Origin: Clostridium niameyense | GTDB taxonomy: Bacteria > Bacillota > Clostridia > Clostridiales > Clostridiaceae | Length of the DNA: 64,000 bases | Assembly (NCBI RefSeq): GCF_001243045.1 | Contig: NZ_LN849007.1 | Location: forward strand, 462,989-526,988 | Direction of reading: 5' to 3' | In this document: positions 17,821 through 26,555 of the stretch, piece by piece | How the letters are laid out: each line of letters opens with the position of its first letter | How positions within the stretch are numbered: the first letter of the stretch is position 1 | The notes under the pieces: generated by a model | Database searches by the model: none | Told to the model about the DNA's origin: nothing | Seen by the model: only the letters and a program-made list of their open reading frames with translations | Translations under genes and position numbers: made by a program

Positions 17821-17870
17821 ATAAAACACCCCTATTTTACATAAATAGTAATTAAGAGGGGGTGTTTTAT
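17821..17870 (+). promoter_or_regulatory. Terminator-like hairpin that contains the next gene's ribosome-binding site
   Basis: ATAAAACACCCC (17821-17832) is the exact reverse complement of GGGGTGTTTTAT (17859-17870), and an inner TATTT/AAATA pair (17833-17847) makes a second stem. T residues follow. The 3' arm holds the GAGGGGG that must serve as ribosome-binding site for the TTG start at 17873. The element can act as a yajC terminator or hide the start of the next gene. Confidence 0.65.
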
Positions 17871-17872
17871 TA

Positions 17873-18238
17873 TTGAGTAAAAGTTATTCAAATTCCATTT
17901 TACAAGGAGTCTTAAGAGCGGTTATCTTTACGGTAATTATGCTTTTGATGTTTGCAGTAATATTAACATTTAAAAATATAAATGAAGGTATAAGTTCAAT
18001 AATATATCTTTCTATAACTGTTTTAAGTATAATGTATGGTACAATATACTCTTGTAAAAAAATAAATAAAAAAGGTTGGTTGGTAGGAATTATTGTAGCT
18101 TTTTTATATATACTCATAATGTACATTATATCAATAATTTCAGGGAACACTCTAACATTTGGCAAGGACAAGTTCTTTAGAATAATGCTGGCAATGCTTG
18201 TAGGTATGCTGTCTGGCATGCTTGGAGTTAACCTTTAA
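17873..18238 (+). CDS. TIGR04086 family membrane protein (YrzE-like)
   Basis: A 121-residue protein with four predicted membrane helices (about residues 12-32, 38-58, 68-90, 98-118) and little else. Size, topology and its place immediately after yajC match the TIGR04086 family, whose Bacillus member YrzE is also next to yajC (yrbF). Function unknown; the position suggests a link to protein export. Start TTG 17873 lies 10 bases after GAGGGGG. That site is buried in the arm of a perfect hairpin. Confidence 0.8.
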   Translation: MSKSYSNSILQGVLRAVIFTVIMLLMFAVILTFKNINEGISSIIYLSITVLSIMYGTIYSCKKINKKGWLVGIIVAFLYILIMYIISIISGNTLTFGKDKFFRIMLAMLVGMLSGMLGVNL

Positions 18239-18245
18239 TATATTC

Positions 18246-18274
18246 TTTATTTTGTATGTAAATTATGTTATAAT
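18246..18274 (+). promoter_or_regulatory. Promoter upstream of the SCIFF peptide
   Basis: -10 TATAAT at 18269-18274 with an extended TG (ATGTTATAAT), and a weak -35 TTTATT at 18246-18251 with a 17-base spacer. It starts just after the TIGR04086 stop codon, so the peptide gene can be transcribed alone. Confidence 0.55.
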
Positions 18275-18311
18275 CAAACCGAAAGTAGAAACAGGATGGG
18301 AGGCATTTTAA

Positions 18312-18449
18312 ATGAAACATATTAAAACTATAAATAAGTCAAATATTAAAGATAGTTTAAAGAAACCTGGTTGCAAAGAGTGTGCTAATTCTTGTCAATC
18401 AGCATGTAAAACTTCTTGCACAGTAGCTAATTTAGCTTGTGAAAATTAA
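18312..18449 (+). CDS. scfA: SCIFF six-cysteine RiPP precursor peptide
   Basis: A 45-residue peptide, the precursor of SCIFF ('six cysteines in forty-five'), a ribosomally made peptide nearly universal in Clostridia. It has a basic leader (MKHIKTINKSNIKDSLKK) and a core with Cys at 21, 24, 28, 32, 36 and 43. Thr37 lies five residues after Cys32, the pair joined by a thioether in a characterised homologue. ATG 18312 follows GGGAGG by 8 bases. The maturase gene starts 106 bases downstream, after a hairpin that should favour precursor over enzyme. Its biological role is not known. Confidence 0.95.
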   Translation: MKHIKTINKSNIKDSLKKPGCKECANSCQSACKTSCTVANLACEN

Positions 18450-18458
18450 TATAAACTT

Positions 18459-18487
18459 AAGCAGTAACTTTAAGTTACTGCTTTATA
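18459..18487 (+). terminator. Hairpin between SCIFF peptide and maturase
   Basis: AAGCAGTAAC (18459-18468) pairs exactly with GTTACTGCTT (18474-18483) around a TTTAA loop, followed by TATATTT. Likely a partial terminator giving more peptide message than maturase message. Confidence 0.7.
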
Positions 18488-18555
18488 TTTATTAAATATA
18501 AATGTATAATATAAATGTTTTAAATTATATGTTAGATAATAAGGAGGAAAAACAA

Positions 18556-19929
18556 TTGGCTAATATTCATAAATTTACTCAAATGGGTGAAAACTATGTT
18601 ATTGATGTAAATTCAGGAGCAGTACATAAGGTAGATAATATAGTTTATGATCTATTAGATGAAGAAGGACTAAAAAGTAAAGAAGAACTTATAGGAAAAT
18701 TTAAAGATAAATATTCTAAAGAAGATATAGAAGAAACATATAGTGAAATAGATGCTTTAATAAAGGAAGACATGCTATATTCTAAAGATAATTACCAAAA
18801 TATAGCTTTTTCTCATGAAAAAGGAGAAAATTTTATAAAGGCATTATGTTTAAATATAGCTCATGATTGTAATTTAAGATGCAAATACTGCTTTGCAGAT
18901 GAAGGAGAATATAAAGGCAAAAGAGAACTAATGTCTAAGGAAGTTGGTAAAAAAGCTATAGATTTTGTAATAGAAAAATCTGGTCCAAGAAAAAACATAG
19001 AAATAGATTTATTTGGAGGAGAACCTTTATTAGCATTTGATACTATAAAAGAAATAGTTGAGTATGCAAAAGAACAAGGAAAACTTCATAATAAAAATAT
19101 ACGTTTTACTATGACTACTAATGCTACTTTGCTAAATGATGAAATAATGGAATATTTAGATAAAAATATGGGAAATATAGTATTAAGTATAGATGGAAGA
19201 AAAGAAGTTAACGATAGTGTAAGAGTAAGAGCTGATGGAAGTGGTAGTTATGATGCTATAATACCTAATATAAAAAAGATGGTAGATATAAGAGATAAAT
19301 CTAAACAATATTATGCAAGAGGTACTTTTACAAGAAATAATTTAGATTTTTATGAAGATGTAATGCATATGGCAAATGAGGGTTTTGATGAAATATCTAT
19401 TGAGCCTGTAGTACTTCCAGCGGAACATCCATTATCTTTAAGAGAAGAAGATTTACCTAAAATTTTTGAACAATATGATAAATTAGTACATGAAATGATA
19501 AGAAGACATAAAGAAGGTAATTCATTTAAATTTTATCACTTCAACATTGACCTTCAAGGAGGACCTTGTGTTTACAAGAGAATATCAGGTTGTGGAGCAG
19601 GACACGAATATGTTGCTATAGCCCCATCAGGAGATATATATCCATGTCACCAATTTGTAGGTAATAATGATTTTGTTATGGGAAATTTATTCCAAGGATT
19701 TGATGTAAATAAAGATATAGCTTTAAAATTTAAAAAAGCTCATATATATAATAAGCCAGAATGTAAAAAATGCTGGGCTAGATTTTATTGTAGTGGAGGA
19801 TGCCAAGCTAATAATTATAATTTTAATAATAATATGAATATGCCCTATGAATTAGGATGTACTATGCAAAAGAAAAGAATAGAATGTGCTATAGCATTAA
19901 AGTCTAATCTAATGGAGATAGAGGACTAA
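18556..19929 (+). CDS. scfB: Radical SAM SCIFF maturase (thioether-forming)
   Basis: About 457 residues. An N-terminal RiPP-recognition-like domain (residues 1-95) precedes the radical SAM core with Cys105-x3-Cys109-x2-Cys112 (CNLRCKYC), which holds the SAM-binding [4Fe-4S] cluster. A C-terminal SPASM domain supplies further cluster ligands ('CGAGHEYVAIAPSGDIYPCHQF', then CKKCWARFYCSGGC and a late Cys in ELGCTMQKK). It installs a Cys-to-Thr thioether in the SCIFF peptide encoded just upstream. TTG 18556 follows AAGGAGG; the frame is open to 18502 but that start lacks a binding site. Confidence 0.95.
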   Translation: MANIHKFTQMGENYVIDVNSGAVHKVDNIVYDLLDEEGLKSKEELIGKFKDKYSKEDIEETYSEIDALIKEDMLYSKDNYQNIAFSHEKGENFIKALCLNIAHDCNLRCKYCFADEGEYKGKRELMSKEVGKKAIDFVIEKSGPRKNIEIDLFGGEPLLAFDTIKEIVEYAKEQGKLHNKNIRFTMTTNATLLNDEIMEYLDKNMGNIVLSIDGRKEVNDSVRVRADGSGSYDAIIPNIKKMVDIRDKSKQYYARGTFTRNNLDFYEDVMHMANEGFDEISIEPVVLPAEHPLSLREEDLPKIFEQYDKLVHEMIRRHKEGNSFKFYHFNIDLQGGPCVYKRISGCGAGHEYVAIAPSGDIYPCHQFVGNNDFVMGNLFQGFDVNKDIALKFKKAHIYNKPECKKCWARFYCSGGCQANNYNFNNNMNMPYELGCTMQKKRIECAIALKSNLMEIED

Positions 19930-20001
19930 AAATTAACAATAAAATTTTTTATAATAAAGAAAGAAGATGTGTTTTTAATATACATATAAAGGGGGATAAA
20001 T

Positions 20002-21270
20002 ATGAGTTATAATACGCGCAAAAAAAACAAAAGTAAAAGCACACTAATATTTACAGCAGTAGTAATAATTATAGGCATATTAGCTTATTTAAGTGTTTAT
20101 GGAGCAACTATAGGAGGATATAGAATTAAATCATTTTCCGAAACTATAAATAAGGGACTAGATTTACAAGGTGGAGTTTCTATGCTTGAAGAAATTCAAG
20201 GAAACAATGTAGATCAGAAAACTATAGACAGAACAATTGAACTTATATCTATGAGAGTTAATAAACTTGGGGTTAGTGAGACTACGGTTACAAGGGAAGG
20301 TAAAAAAAGAATAAGAATAGAAATACCTGGAAAGTATGATGCTAAATCAGTTATAGATAGTGTAGGAAAAACAGGGGAACTTAAATTTGTAGGACCAGAT
20401 AAAAAGGTTATACTTACGGGAAAAGATGTTAAAGATGCTACGGCATATATAAGTCAAGATAATAGTTCACCTACTATAGGATTGGATTTAAATGACGCAG
20501 GAGCTAAGAAATTTTCAGATGCTACTAAAAAATATTTAGGCCAACCAATATCTATATATATGGACGAGGAACTATTGACAAGTCCTATGGTTCAGGCGCA
20601 TATAACTAATGGAAAGGCAGTTATTACGGGAAGTAAATCTATAGAAGAAGCTAAAAGACAGGCCAATATAATAAAATCAGGAGCCCTTCCTGTAACAGTA
20701 AAACCTGTAGAAGTAAAAACCGTAGGGGCTACATTAGGGGCTAATGCACTTCCTTTAAGTATGAAGGCAGGGGTTATAGGAATTTCTTTTATATTTATAT
20801 TTATGCTTCTATATTATAGGGTGCCAGGATTATTAGCAGATATAGCATTAGTATTATATATAATACTTGTACTGCTTACTTTTGTGTCAATTAAGGCTAC
20901 TTTAACTTTATCTGGCATAGCTGGATTGCTTTTAACCATTGGTATGGCAGTTGATGCTAATGTACTTATATTTGAAAGAATAAGAGAAGAAATAAAAACA
21001 GGAAAGTCTATAAAATCATCTATAGATTCGGGATATCATAGAGCCCTTTCTTCTATCCTTGATTCCAACATTACTACTATAATAGCTGGTATAGTTTTAT
21101 ATAACTTAGGTTCTGGAGCAGTTAAAGGATTCGCTCTAACTCTTATGATAGGAATAATTTTAAGTATGTTTACTGCAGTAACTATTACAAGATTATTATT
21201 AAATTTAGCTTATAATATAGGAATCCTAGGAACACCAGCTGCTTTTAGAGTAAAGAAGGGGGAAGAATAA
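20002..21270 (+). CDS. secD: Protein translocase subunit SecD
   Basis: A 422-residue membrane protein that, with SecF and the proton gradient, helps pull exported proteins off the Sec channel. It has an N-terminal helix (about 16-34), then 'GLDLQGGVSML', and the P1 periplasmic-type domain. Helices 2-6 include 'GIAGLLLTIGMAVDANVLIFERIREEI', the RND-family signature. Length is short, as in Firmicute SecD. ATG 20002 follows GGGGG. secF starts two bases after the stop, so the two are translationally coupled. Confidence 0.97.
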   Translation: MSYNTRKKNKSKSTLIFTAVVIIIGILAYLSVYGATIGGYRIKSFSETINKGLDLQGGVSMLEEIQGNNVDQKTIDRTIELISMRVNKLGVSETTVTREGKKRIRIEIPGKYDAKSVIDSVGKTGELKFVGPDKKVILTGKDVKDATAYISQDNSSPTIGLDLNDAGAKKFSDATKKYLGQPISIYMDEELLTSPMVQAHITNGKAVITGSKSIEEAKRQANIIKSGALPVTVKPVEVKTVGATLGANALPLSMKAGVIGISFIFIFMLLYYRVPGLLADIALVLYIILVLLTFVSIKATLTLSGIAGLLLTIGMAVDANVLIFERIREEIKTGKSIKSSIDSGYHRALSSILDSNITTIIAGIVLYNLGSGAVKGFALTLMIGIILSMFTAVTITRLLLNLAYNIGILGTPAAFRVKKGEE

Positions 21271-21271
21271 T

Positions 21272-22132
21272 ATGCTAAAGATAATAGAAAAAACAAAGAT
21301 ATGGTTTAGCATATCTTCAATAATAATTATTATTGGGCTAGTATGTTTATGTAAACAAGGATTAAATTATGGTATAGACTTTAAAGGTGGAACTGTAGTT
21401 CAAATAAATATAGGAAAAGAATTTAATAAAGAAGATGTAGATAAAATTGTAAAAAATCACACTAAAGATTATGTAACAAATAAGGTTAATAATACACAAT
21501 TAGAAATAAAAAGTAACTCTTTAAATGATGCTCAAGTAGATGGATTGTTTAAAGAAATAAAAAATAAATATAAATTAAAAGATAAAGATTTAGTTTCAGA
21601 ACAAAGAATAGGACCAGCGGTGGGACGTGAATTAAAGAAAAAGGCAAGTTTAGCAATGATTGTAGCGGCTGTAGCTATGCTTATATATGTAGGTATAAGA
21701 TTCGAATTTAAGTTTGGTGTTTCGGCTATTTTAGCGTTAATCCATGATGTTCTTATAACTATATCTGTATATGCCATATTCCAATTACCAGTCAATGCTA
21801 CTTTTATAGCTGCAATACTTACTATATTGGGATATTCTATAAATGATACTATAGTAATATTTGATAGAATAAGAGAAAATCAGAAGAAAATGAGAAAAAC
21901 TGATGTGAAAGAAATAGCAAATATATCTATCACACAAACTATGACAAGATCAATAAATACAGTACTTACTACATTGTTTACTATAGTAGCAGTATATGTT
22001 TTTGTACCATCTATTAGGGATTTTGCATTCCCTTTAATAATAGGTATAGTATGTGGTGCTTATTCATCTATATTCATAGCTAGTCCATTTTGGATTATAT
22101 TTAAAAGTAAATTAAGAAAAAAAACTGCATAA
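21272..22132 (+). CDS. secF: Protein translocase subunit SecF
   Basis: A 286-residue SecF. It has an N-terminal helix (about 10-28), 'YGIDFKGGTVVQI', and the family stretch 'GYSINDTIVIFDRIREN' near residue 188, followed by two more helices. It forms a complex with SecD. It starts two bases after secD, and a strong terminator follows. Confidence 0.97.
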   Translation: MLKIIEKTKIWFSISSIIIIIGLVCLCKQGLNYGIDFKGGTVVQINIGKEFNKEDVDKIVKNHTKDYVTNKVNNTQLEIKSNSLNDAQVDGLFKEIKNKYKLKDKDLVSEQRIGPAVGRELKKKASLAMIVAAVAMLIYVGIRFEFKFGVSAILALIHDVLITISVYAIFQLPVNATFIAAILTILGYSINDTIVIFDRIRENQKKMRKTDVKEIANISITQTMTRSINTVLTTLFTIVAVYVFVPSIRDFAFPLIIGIVCGAYSSIFIASPFWIIFKSKLRKKTA

Positions 22133-22169
22133 AATAATACTTTATAGATATATAGAGCATTATTGAGAA

Positions 22170-22203
22170 AATCCAGAGTTTATTTAAACTCTGGATTTTT
22201 TAT
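22170..22203 (+). terminator. secDF terminator
   Basis: AATCCAGAGTTTA (22170-22182) pairs exactly with TAAACTCTGGATT (22185-22197), then a T-run. Confidence 0.9.
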
Positions 22204-22301
22204 TTGATGAATAATGTTGAATAACAACCTAAAGTATTTGTCAAAAATGATAATATAAATTATAATATATATGTTTTCTATAAAATTGGAGGATTATGTG
22301 C

Positions 22302-23180
22302 ATGGATAAATTAGTAGATACTTTGAAAGGATATAAAAGTTATAATAAAAATAATCCGTTTCTATTAAAAGGAATGAATAGAGCCTTAGATAGGATAATT
22401 AAAGCTGTAAATTGTAGAGAAAAGATAGTTATATATGGATATTATGATTTTGATGGTATAGCTGCTATATCATTATTATTATTAGTTTTGAAATTTTTAA
22501 ATGCAGATGTAGAATATTTTATACCGGATTATTTAGATAAAGATAGAAATATAAATTCTTATTATATAAAAAATCATATTAATTTTTTAGGAGCAGGATT
22601 GATAATAACAGTTGGATGTGGAGTAAATTCTGTTGAACAGGTAGAGCTTTGCAATAAGTTAGATATAGATACAATAATTACTGATTATCATAAATGTGAT
22701 AGTGTTTTGCCAAATTGCATAGTAGTAAATCCTAACCAGATAGGTTGTTCATATCCTTTTAAAGATCTTTCAGCATCTGGAGTAGCTCATAAATTAGTAG
22801 AAGCCATGTCCTTATATTATAAAATGAAATGTGTAAATAAATTTATGGATTTAGTAATGCTCGGTACTATATCAAATCACAATACTATAAAAGAAGAAAA
22901 TTTATACATATTAAAACAAGGCTTAAAAGCTTTAACTAATACTAATAATTATGGATTAAAGGCATTATTAAAGGCAAACAATATAAATAAAGATAACATA
23001 GATGTATATGATTTAAAATCTTTAACTTATAGTATATCTAAAGTTACTTTGCCTATTAATAAAATTGATAATGCTAGGATAGTAGTGGAGTTATTTACTA
23101 CCACAAATGAGGATAGAGCCAATCAAATAGCAAAATACTTAAAAAATGAGATATATTTCAATAAACATAATAAGATATAA
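22302..23180 (+). CDS. Truncated, probably inactive RecJ-like DHH-family protein
   Basis: About 292 residues, matching only the DHH domain of RecJ (normally 550-800 residues with DHHA1 and OB domains). It sits where recJ lies in Bacillus, between secF and apt. The catalytic motifs are recognisable but changed: the GDYDxDG motif reads GYYDFDG (Asp47 position is Tyr), VDCG reads VGCG (Gly105), DHH reads DYH (128-130), and the LGTxAD motif reads LGTISN (Asn192). Four metal-binding positions are therefore altered, arguing against nuclease activity. The frame is otherwise intact with no stop or frameshift, so it appears maintained. ATG 22302 is 9 bases after TGGAGG; the earlier ATG 22296 is too close. 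Confidence 0.8.
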   Translation: MDKLVDTLKGYKSYNKNNPFLLKGMNRALDRIIKAVNCREKIVIYGYYDFDGIAAISLLLLVLKFLNADVEYFIPDYLDKDRNINSYYIKNHINFLGAGLIITVGCGVNSVEQVELCNKLDIDTIITDYHKCDSVLPNCIVVNPNQIGCSYPFKDLSASGVAHKLVEAMSLYYKMKCVNKFMDLVMLGTISNHNTIKEENLYILKQGLKALTNTNNYGLKALLKANNINKDNIDVYDLKSLTYSISKVTLPINKIDNARIVVELFTTTNEDRANQIAKYLKNEIYFNKHNKI

Positions 23181-23195
23181 AATTTTAATATTTAC

Positions 23196-23225
23196 TTGAA
23201 TATGCTGTACAGTTTAATATATAAT
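23196..23225 (+). promoter_or_regulatory. apt promoter
   Basis: TTGAAT (23196-23201), 18-base spacer, TATAAT (23220-23225). It gives a short leader of about 55 bases before the AGGGGG site of apt. Confidence 0.6.
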
Positions 23226-23289
23226 AGGTTGTGTACAAAATCAATGAAAAAATTTAAAATGTTCGTATAAAAGTATAGGGGGAATAAAA

Positions 23290-23808
23290 GTGGATTTAAA
23301 AAACTATATACGTGTAATAGAAGATTTCCCAAAACAGGGTATAAGTTTTAAAGATATAACTACATTGTTACAAGATAGTGAGATATTTAAATATACGATA
23401 GATAAGTTAGCAGAGGGTTTAAAAGGCAAGAAGATAGATAAGATAGTAGGACCAGAGGCTAGAGGATTTTTATTTGGAGTGCCACTGGCTTATAAAATTG
23501 GGGCAGGATTTGTGCCAATTAGAAAAAAAGGAAAACTACCATATGAAACTATTTCTGTTCAATATGATTTAGAGTATGGTAAGGACGAGCTTGAAATTCA
23601 TAAAGATGCCATAAAACCTGGAGAAAAAGTAGTAATAATAGATGATTTACTTGCAACTGGCGGAACTATATGTTCTGTAGCAAAACTAGTAGAAGAATTA
23701 GGTGGAGAAGTTGTTGATATGAGTTTTGTAATAGAACTTACAGAGTTAAAAGGTAGAGATAAATTAAAAAAATATGATGTTACTTCTCTTGTAAAATATG
23801 ATATTTAA
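23290..23808 (+). CDS. apt: Adenine phosphoribosyltransferase
   Basis: A 172-residue purine-salvage enzyme making AMP from adenine and PRPP. Family motifs are the start 'YIRVIEDFPKQGISFKDITTLL', 'VGPEARGFLFGVPLAYKIGAGFVPIRKKGKLP', and the PRPP loop VVIIDDLLATGGT near residues 117-129. GTG start 23290 follows TAGGGGG. Located between the RecJ-like gene and rel, as in Bacillus. Rel needs GTP/GDP, so salvage and the stringent response are neighbours here. Confidence 0.97.
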   Translation: MDLKNYIRVIEDFPKQGISFKDITTLLQDSEIFKYTIDKLAEGLKGKKIDKIVGPEARGFLFGVPLAYKIGAGFVPIRKKGKLPYETISVQYDLEYGKDELEIHKDAIKPGEKVVIIDDLLATGGTICSVAKLVEELGGEVVDMSFVIELTELKGRDKLKKYDVTSLVKYDI

Positions 23809-23820
23809 TATTTTAAAAGT

Positions 23821-23849
23821 TTGAAAGTTTAAAAAAAATATAATATAAT
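23821..23849 (+). promoter_or_regulatory. rel promoter
   Basis: TTGAAA (23821-23826), 17-base spacer, TATAAT (23844-23849), a near-ideal sigma-A promoter starting 13 bases after the apt stop. The start point should be near 23856, so the following hairpin lies in the rel 5' leader. Confidence 0.8.
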
Positions 23850-23865
23850 AGAAATAAAAAATAAT

Positions 23866-23896
23866 GGCTGGTTTAATAAACCAGCCTTTGATTTTG
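23866..23896 (+). terminator. Terminator-like hairpin in the rel leader
   Basis: GGCTGGTTTA pairs with TAAACCAGCC (23866-23886, a near-continuous palindrome), then TTTGATTTT. It can end apt transcripts, but it lies after the rel promoter and so can also act as an attenuator or leader structure for rel. Confidence 0.7.
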
Positions 23897-23910
23897 AGGA
23901 GTAATAAGGT

Positions 23911-26082
23911 ATGCTAAAGGATTTAATGATTAAAATTGATAGTAGCCTAAATGAAAAGGAAAAAAAACTTATTGAAAAAGCTTATACTTTTGCATGTGAT
24001 GCTCACAAGGAGCAAAAAAGGGTTTCTGGTGAACCTTATATAATTCATCCAGAGGAAGTAGCTATAATACTTTTTGATATGGGGATGGATTCAGATACAA
24101 TAATAGCAGGGCTTTTACACGATGTTATAGAAGATACATCATATACTTATGAGGATTTAGAAAAAGAATTTAGTACAGAGGTTGCAGATTTAGTTAATGG
24201 CGTTACTAAGTTAAGTAAAATAGAATACAAAACAAAAGAGGAGCAACAAGCAGACAATGTGCGTAAAATGTTACTTGCTATGACAAAAGATATAAGAGTT
24301 ATACTTATAAAATTAGCAGATAGATTACATAATATGAGAACTTTAAGATATATGTCTATAGAAAAACAGAAAGAAAAAGCCCAAGAGACTTTAGACATTT
24401 ATGCTCCTTTAGCTCATAGATTAGGTATATCTAAAATTAAGTGGGAATTGGAAGATTTAGCTTTTAGGTATCTTAATCCTAATGAATATTATTTCTTAGT
24501 TAAGAAAATAGCAGAAAAAAGAAATGAAAGAGAAAAGTACATAGGAGAAATTATAAAAAATTTATATGATAATTTACAAAAGTCATCTATAGAGTCAGAA
24601 ATTGATGGAAGACCTAAACATTTTTATAGTATATATAGGAAAATGGTAAATAAAAATAAAAGTTTAGATCAAATATTTGATTTAACTGCTATTAGAATAC
24701 TAGTAGATACAGTGAAAGATTGTTATGCGGCTTTAGGTATAGCACATACTATATATAAGCCAATACCAGGTAGATTTAAAGATTATATAGCTATGCCTAA
24801 ACCTAATATGTATCAATCATTACATTCGACTGTTATAGGTCCTCAGGGGAAACCGTTTGAAATCCAAATTAGAACTTATGAAATGCATAAAACTGCGGAA
24901 TATGGAATAGCAGCCCATTGGAAATATAAAGAGGGAGTTCAGGATTCTAATAATTCTGATTTAAAGCTAACTTGGCTTAGAGAAATGTTAGAGTGGCAAA
25001 GAGAAGCGGCAGATCCAACAGAATTTATGCAAGGATTCAAAATAGATTTATTTTCTGATGAAGTGTTTGTATTCACGCCTAAAGGAAAGGTTATAAGTCT
25101 TCCCAATCAAGCAACGCCTATAGATTTTGCGTATAAAATACATACAGATATAGGGAATAGATGCGTAGGCGCAAAAGTAAATAATAAAATGGTTCCCTTA
25201 GATTATAAGCTAAAAACTGGTCAAATAGTAGATGTTTTAACTTCATCTATAGCGAAGGGCCCAAGTATTGACTGGTTGAATATAGTAAAAAGCAATCAAG
25301 CTAAGAGCAAGATAAGAGCATGGTTTAAGAAAGAAAAACGAGAAGAAAATATTAATAAAGGAAAAGATATATTAGAGAAAGAGTCAAAGAAACAAGGTTA
25401 CAATTTTGGAGAACTAGCTAAGGGAGAAATATTAGAAAAGGTACTTACTAGATATAATATAAATAGTATAGATGACTTATTTGCATCTGTAGGTGTAGGG
25501 GCATTATTACCTTATACAGTAATAATGAAATTAAGGGAACAATACATAAAGAAACATAAACCAGAATTAAATTGGAATGAAGTTAGAGAGCAAATTAATA
25601 AAACAAATAAGCAACAAATAAAAAAATCCAAATCACCAGGAATAATAGTAAAAGGTGTGGACAATTTATTAATTAGATTTGCTAAGTGTTGCAATCCTGT
25701 ACCAGGAGACCCCATAATAGGATATATAACTAAAGGTAGAGGAGTTTCTATACATACAAAAGATTGTAAAAATATAGAGCAATTAATAGAGGAAGACAAA
25801 ACTAAGATAGTAGATGTAAGTTGGGGAAAACCAAAGGGAGAAGAGTATATATCAGAAATAGAAGTACAATGTGGAGATAGAGAGGGTGTACTTTCAGATA
25901 TTATGCAAAGTATTAGTGAAAGTAAAACTAATCTTTATGCTATAAATGCAAAACCGTCTAAAAATAATATTATAATTATAAATATAAAATTAAAAATAAA
26001 TAATGTAGATGATTTAAAGTCTTTTATAAAAAATTTAAGAAAGATTAAATCAGTAAAAGAAGTTTACAGAACTAAAAAGTAA
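23911..26082 (+). CDS. rel: Bifunctional (p)ppGpp synthetase/hydrolase Rel
   Basis: A 723-residue long RSH protein, the stringent-response enzyme. The N-terminal HD hydrolase domain has '[12 protein letters not shown]' and '[11 protein letters not shown]' (about 47-75). The synthetase domain has '[12 protein letters not shown]', '[17 protein letters not shown]' and '[14 protein letters not shown]' (about 230-310). Then come the TGS domain ('[24 protein letters not shown]', about 387-445), a Cys-containing conserved domain ('[18 protein letters not shown]'), and the C-terminal ACT domain. Both catalytic halves look intact. Start ATG 23911 follows GAGGAG. It has its own promoter and a hairpin leader. 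Confidence 0.98.
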   Translation: MLKDLMIKIDSSLNEKEKKLIEKAYTFACDAHKEQKRVSGEPYIIHPEEVAIILFDMGMDSDTIIAGLLHDVIEDTSYTYEDLEKEFSTEVADLVNGVTKLSKIEYKTKEEQQADNVRKMLLAMTKDIRVILIKLADRLHNMRTLRYMSIEKQKEKAQETLDIYAPLAHRLGISKIKWELEDLAFRYLNPNEYYFLVKKIAEKRNEREKYIGEIIKNLYDNLQKSSIESEIDGRPKHFYSIYRKMVNKNKSLDQIFDLTAIRILVDTVKDCYAALGIAHTIYKPIPGRFKDYIAMPKPNMYQSLHSTVIGPQGKPFEIQIRTYEMHKTAEYGIAAHWKYKEGVQDSNNSDLKLTWLREMLEWQREAADPTEFMQGFKIDLFSDEVFVFTPKGKVISLPNQATPIDFAYKIHTDIGNRCVGAKVNNKMVPLDYKLKTGQIVDVLTSSIAKGPSIDWLNIVKSNQAKSKIRAWFKKEKREENINKGKDILEKESKKQGYNFGELAKGEILEKVLTRYNINSIDDLFASVGVGALLPYTVIMKLREQYIKKHKPELNWNEVREQINKTNKQQIKKSKSPGIIVKGVDNLLIRFAKCCNPVPGDPIIGYITKGRGVSIHTKDCKNIEQLIEEDKTKIVDVSWGKPKGEEYISEIEVQCGDREGVLSDIMQSISESKTNLYAINAKPSKNNIIIINIKLKINNVDDLKSFIKNLRKIKSVKEVYRTKK

Positions 26083-26095
26083 AGAGGGGATTATT

Positions 26096-26545
26096 TTGAG
26101 AGCAGTAGTTCAAAGAGTGAAATCTTCAAAGGTTGAAGTAGATGGAAAAGTAATTGGAAGTATAAATAAAGGTTTAAATGTACTCTTAGGTATATCTAAA
26201 GATGATAGTTATGAAGATATCGAATATTTAAAAAGCAAAATTATGAATTTAAGAATATTCGAAGATGAAAATGGCAAATTAAATAAATCTTTATTAGATG
26301 TTAATGGAGATATTATAATTATATCTCAATTTACTTTATATGGAGATTGTAGAAAAGGAAGAAGACCAAGTTTTATAAAAGCATTAGCAGGCGATGAAGC
26401 TAATGGTCTCTATGAAAAATTTGTTGAAGAAATTAAAAAAGAGGTTAAGAATGTAGCTACAGGTGAATTTGGAGCAGATATGCTAGTATCTATAGAAAAT
26501 GATGGTCCGATTACATTACTTATAGATAGTAAAAAAATATTTTAA
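26096..26545 (+). CDS. dtd: D-aminoacyl-tRNA deacylase
   Basis: A 149-residue enzyme that removes D-amino acids mistakenly attached to tRNA. Family motifs are the start '[17 protein letters not shown]', '[17 protein letters not shown]' and the cross-subunit '[10 protein letters not shown]', corresponding to the usual NxGPVT motif. TTG start after GAGGGG. It follows rel by 13 bases, an order also seen in Bacillus, and is probably in the rel operon. Confidence 0.97.
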   Translation: MRAVVQRVKSSKVEVDGKVIGSINKGLNVLLGISKDDSYEDIEYLKSKIMNLRIFEDENGKLNKSLLDVNGDIIIISQFTLYGDCRKGRRPSFIKALAGDEANGLYEKFVEEIKKEVKNVATGEFGADMLVSIENDGPITLLIDSKKIF

Positions 26546-26555
26546 TGAGGTGTAT

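Noticed and set aside
23181-23289. Search for the missing RecJ C-terminal domains as a frameshifted remnant
   Set aside because: Only a promoter-like spacer is seen between the RecJ-like stop and apt; no DHHA1 or OB remnant in any frame.
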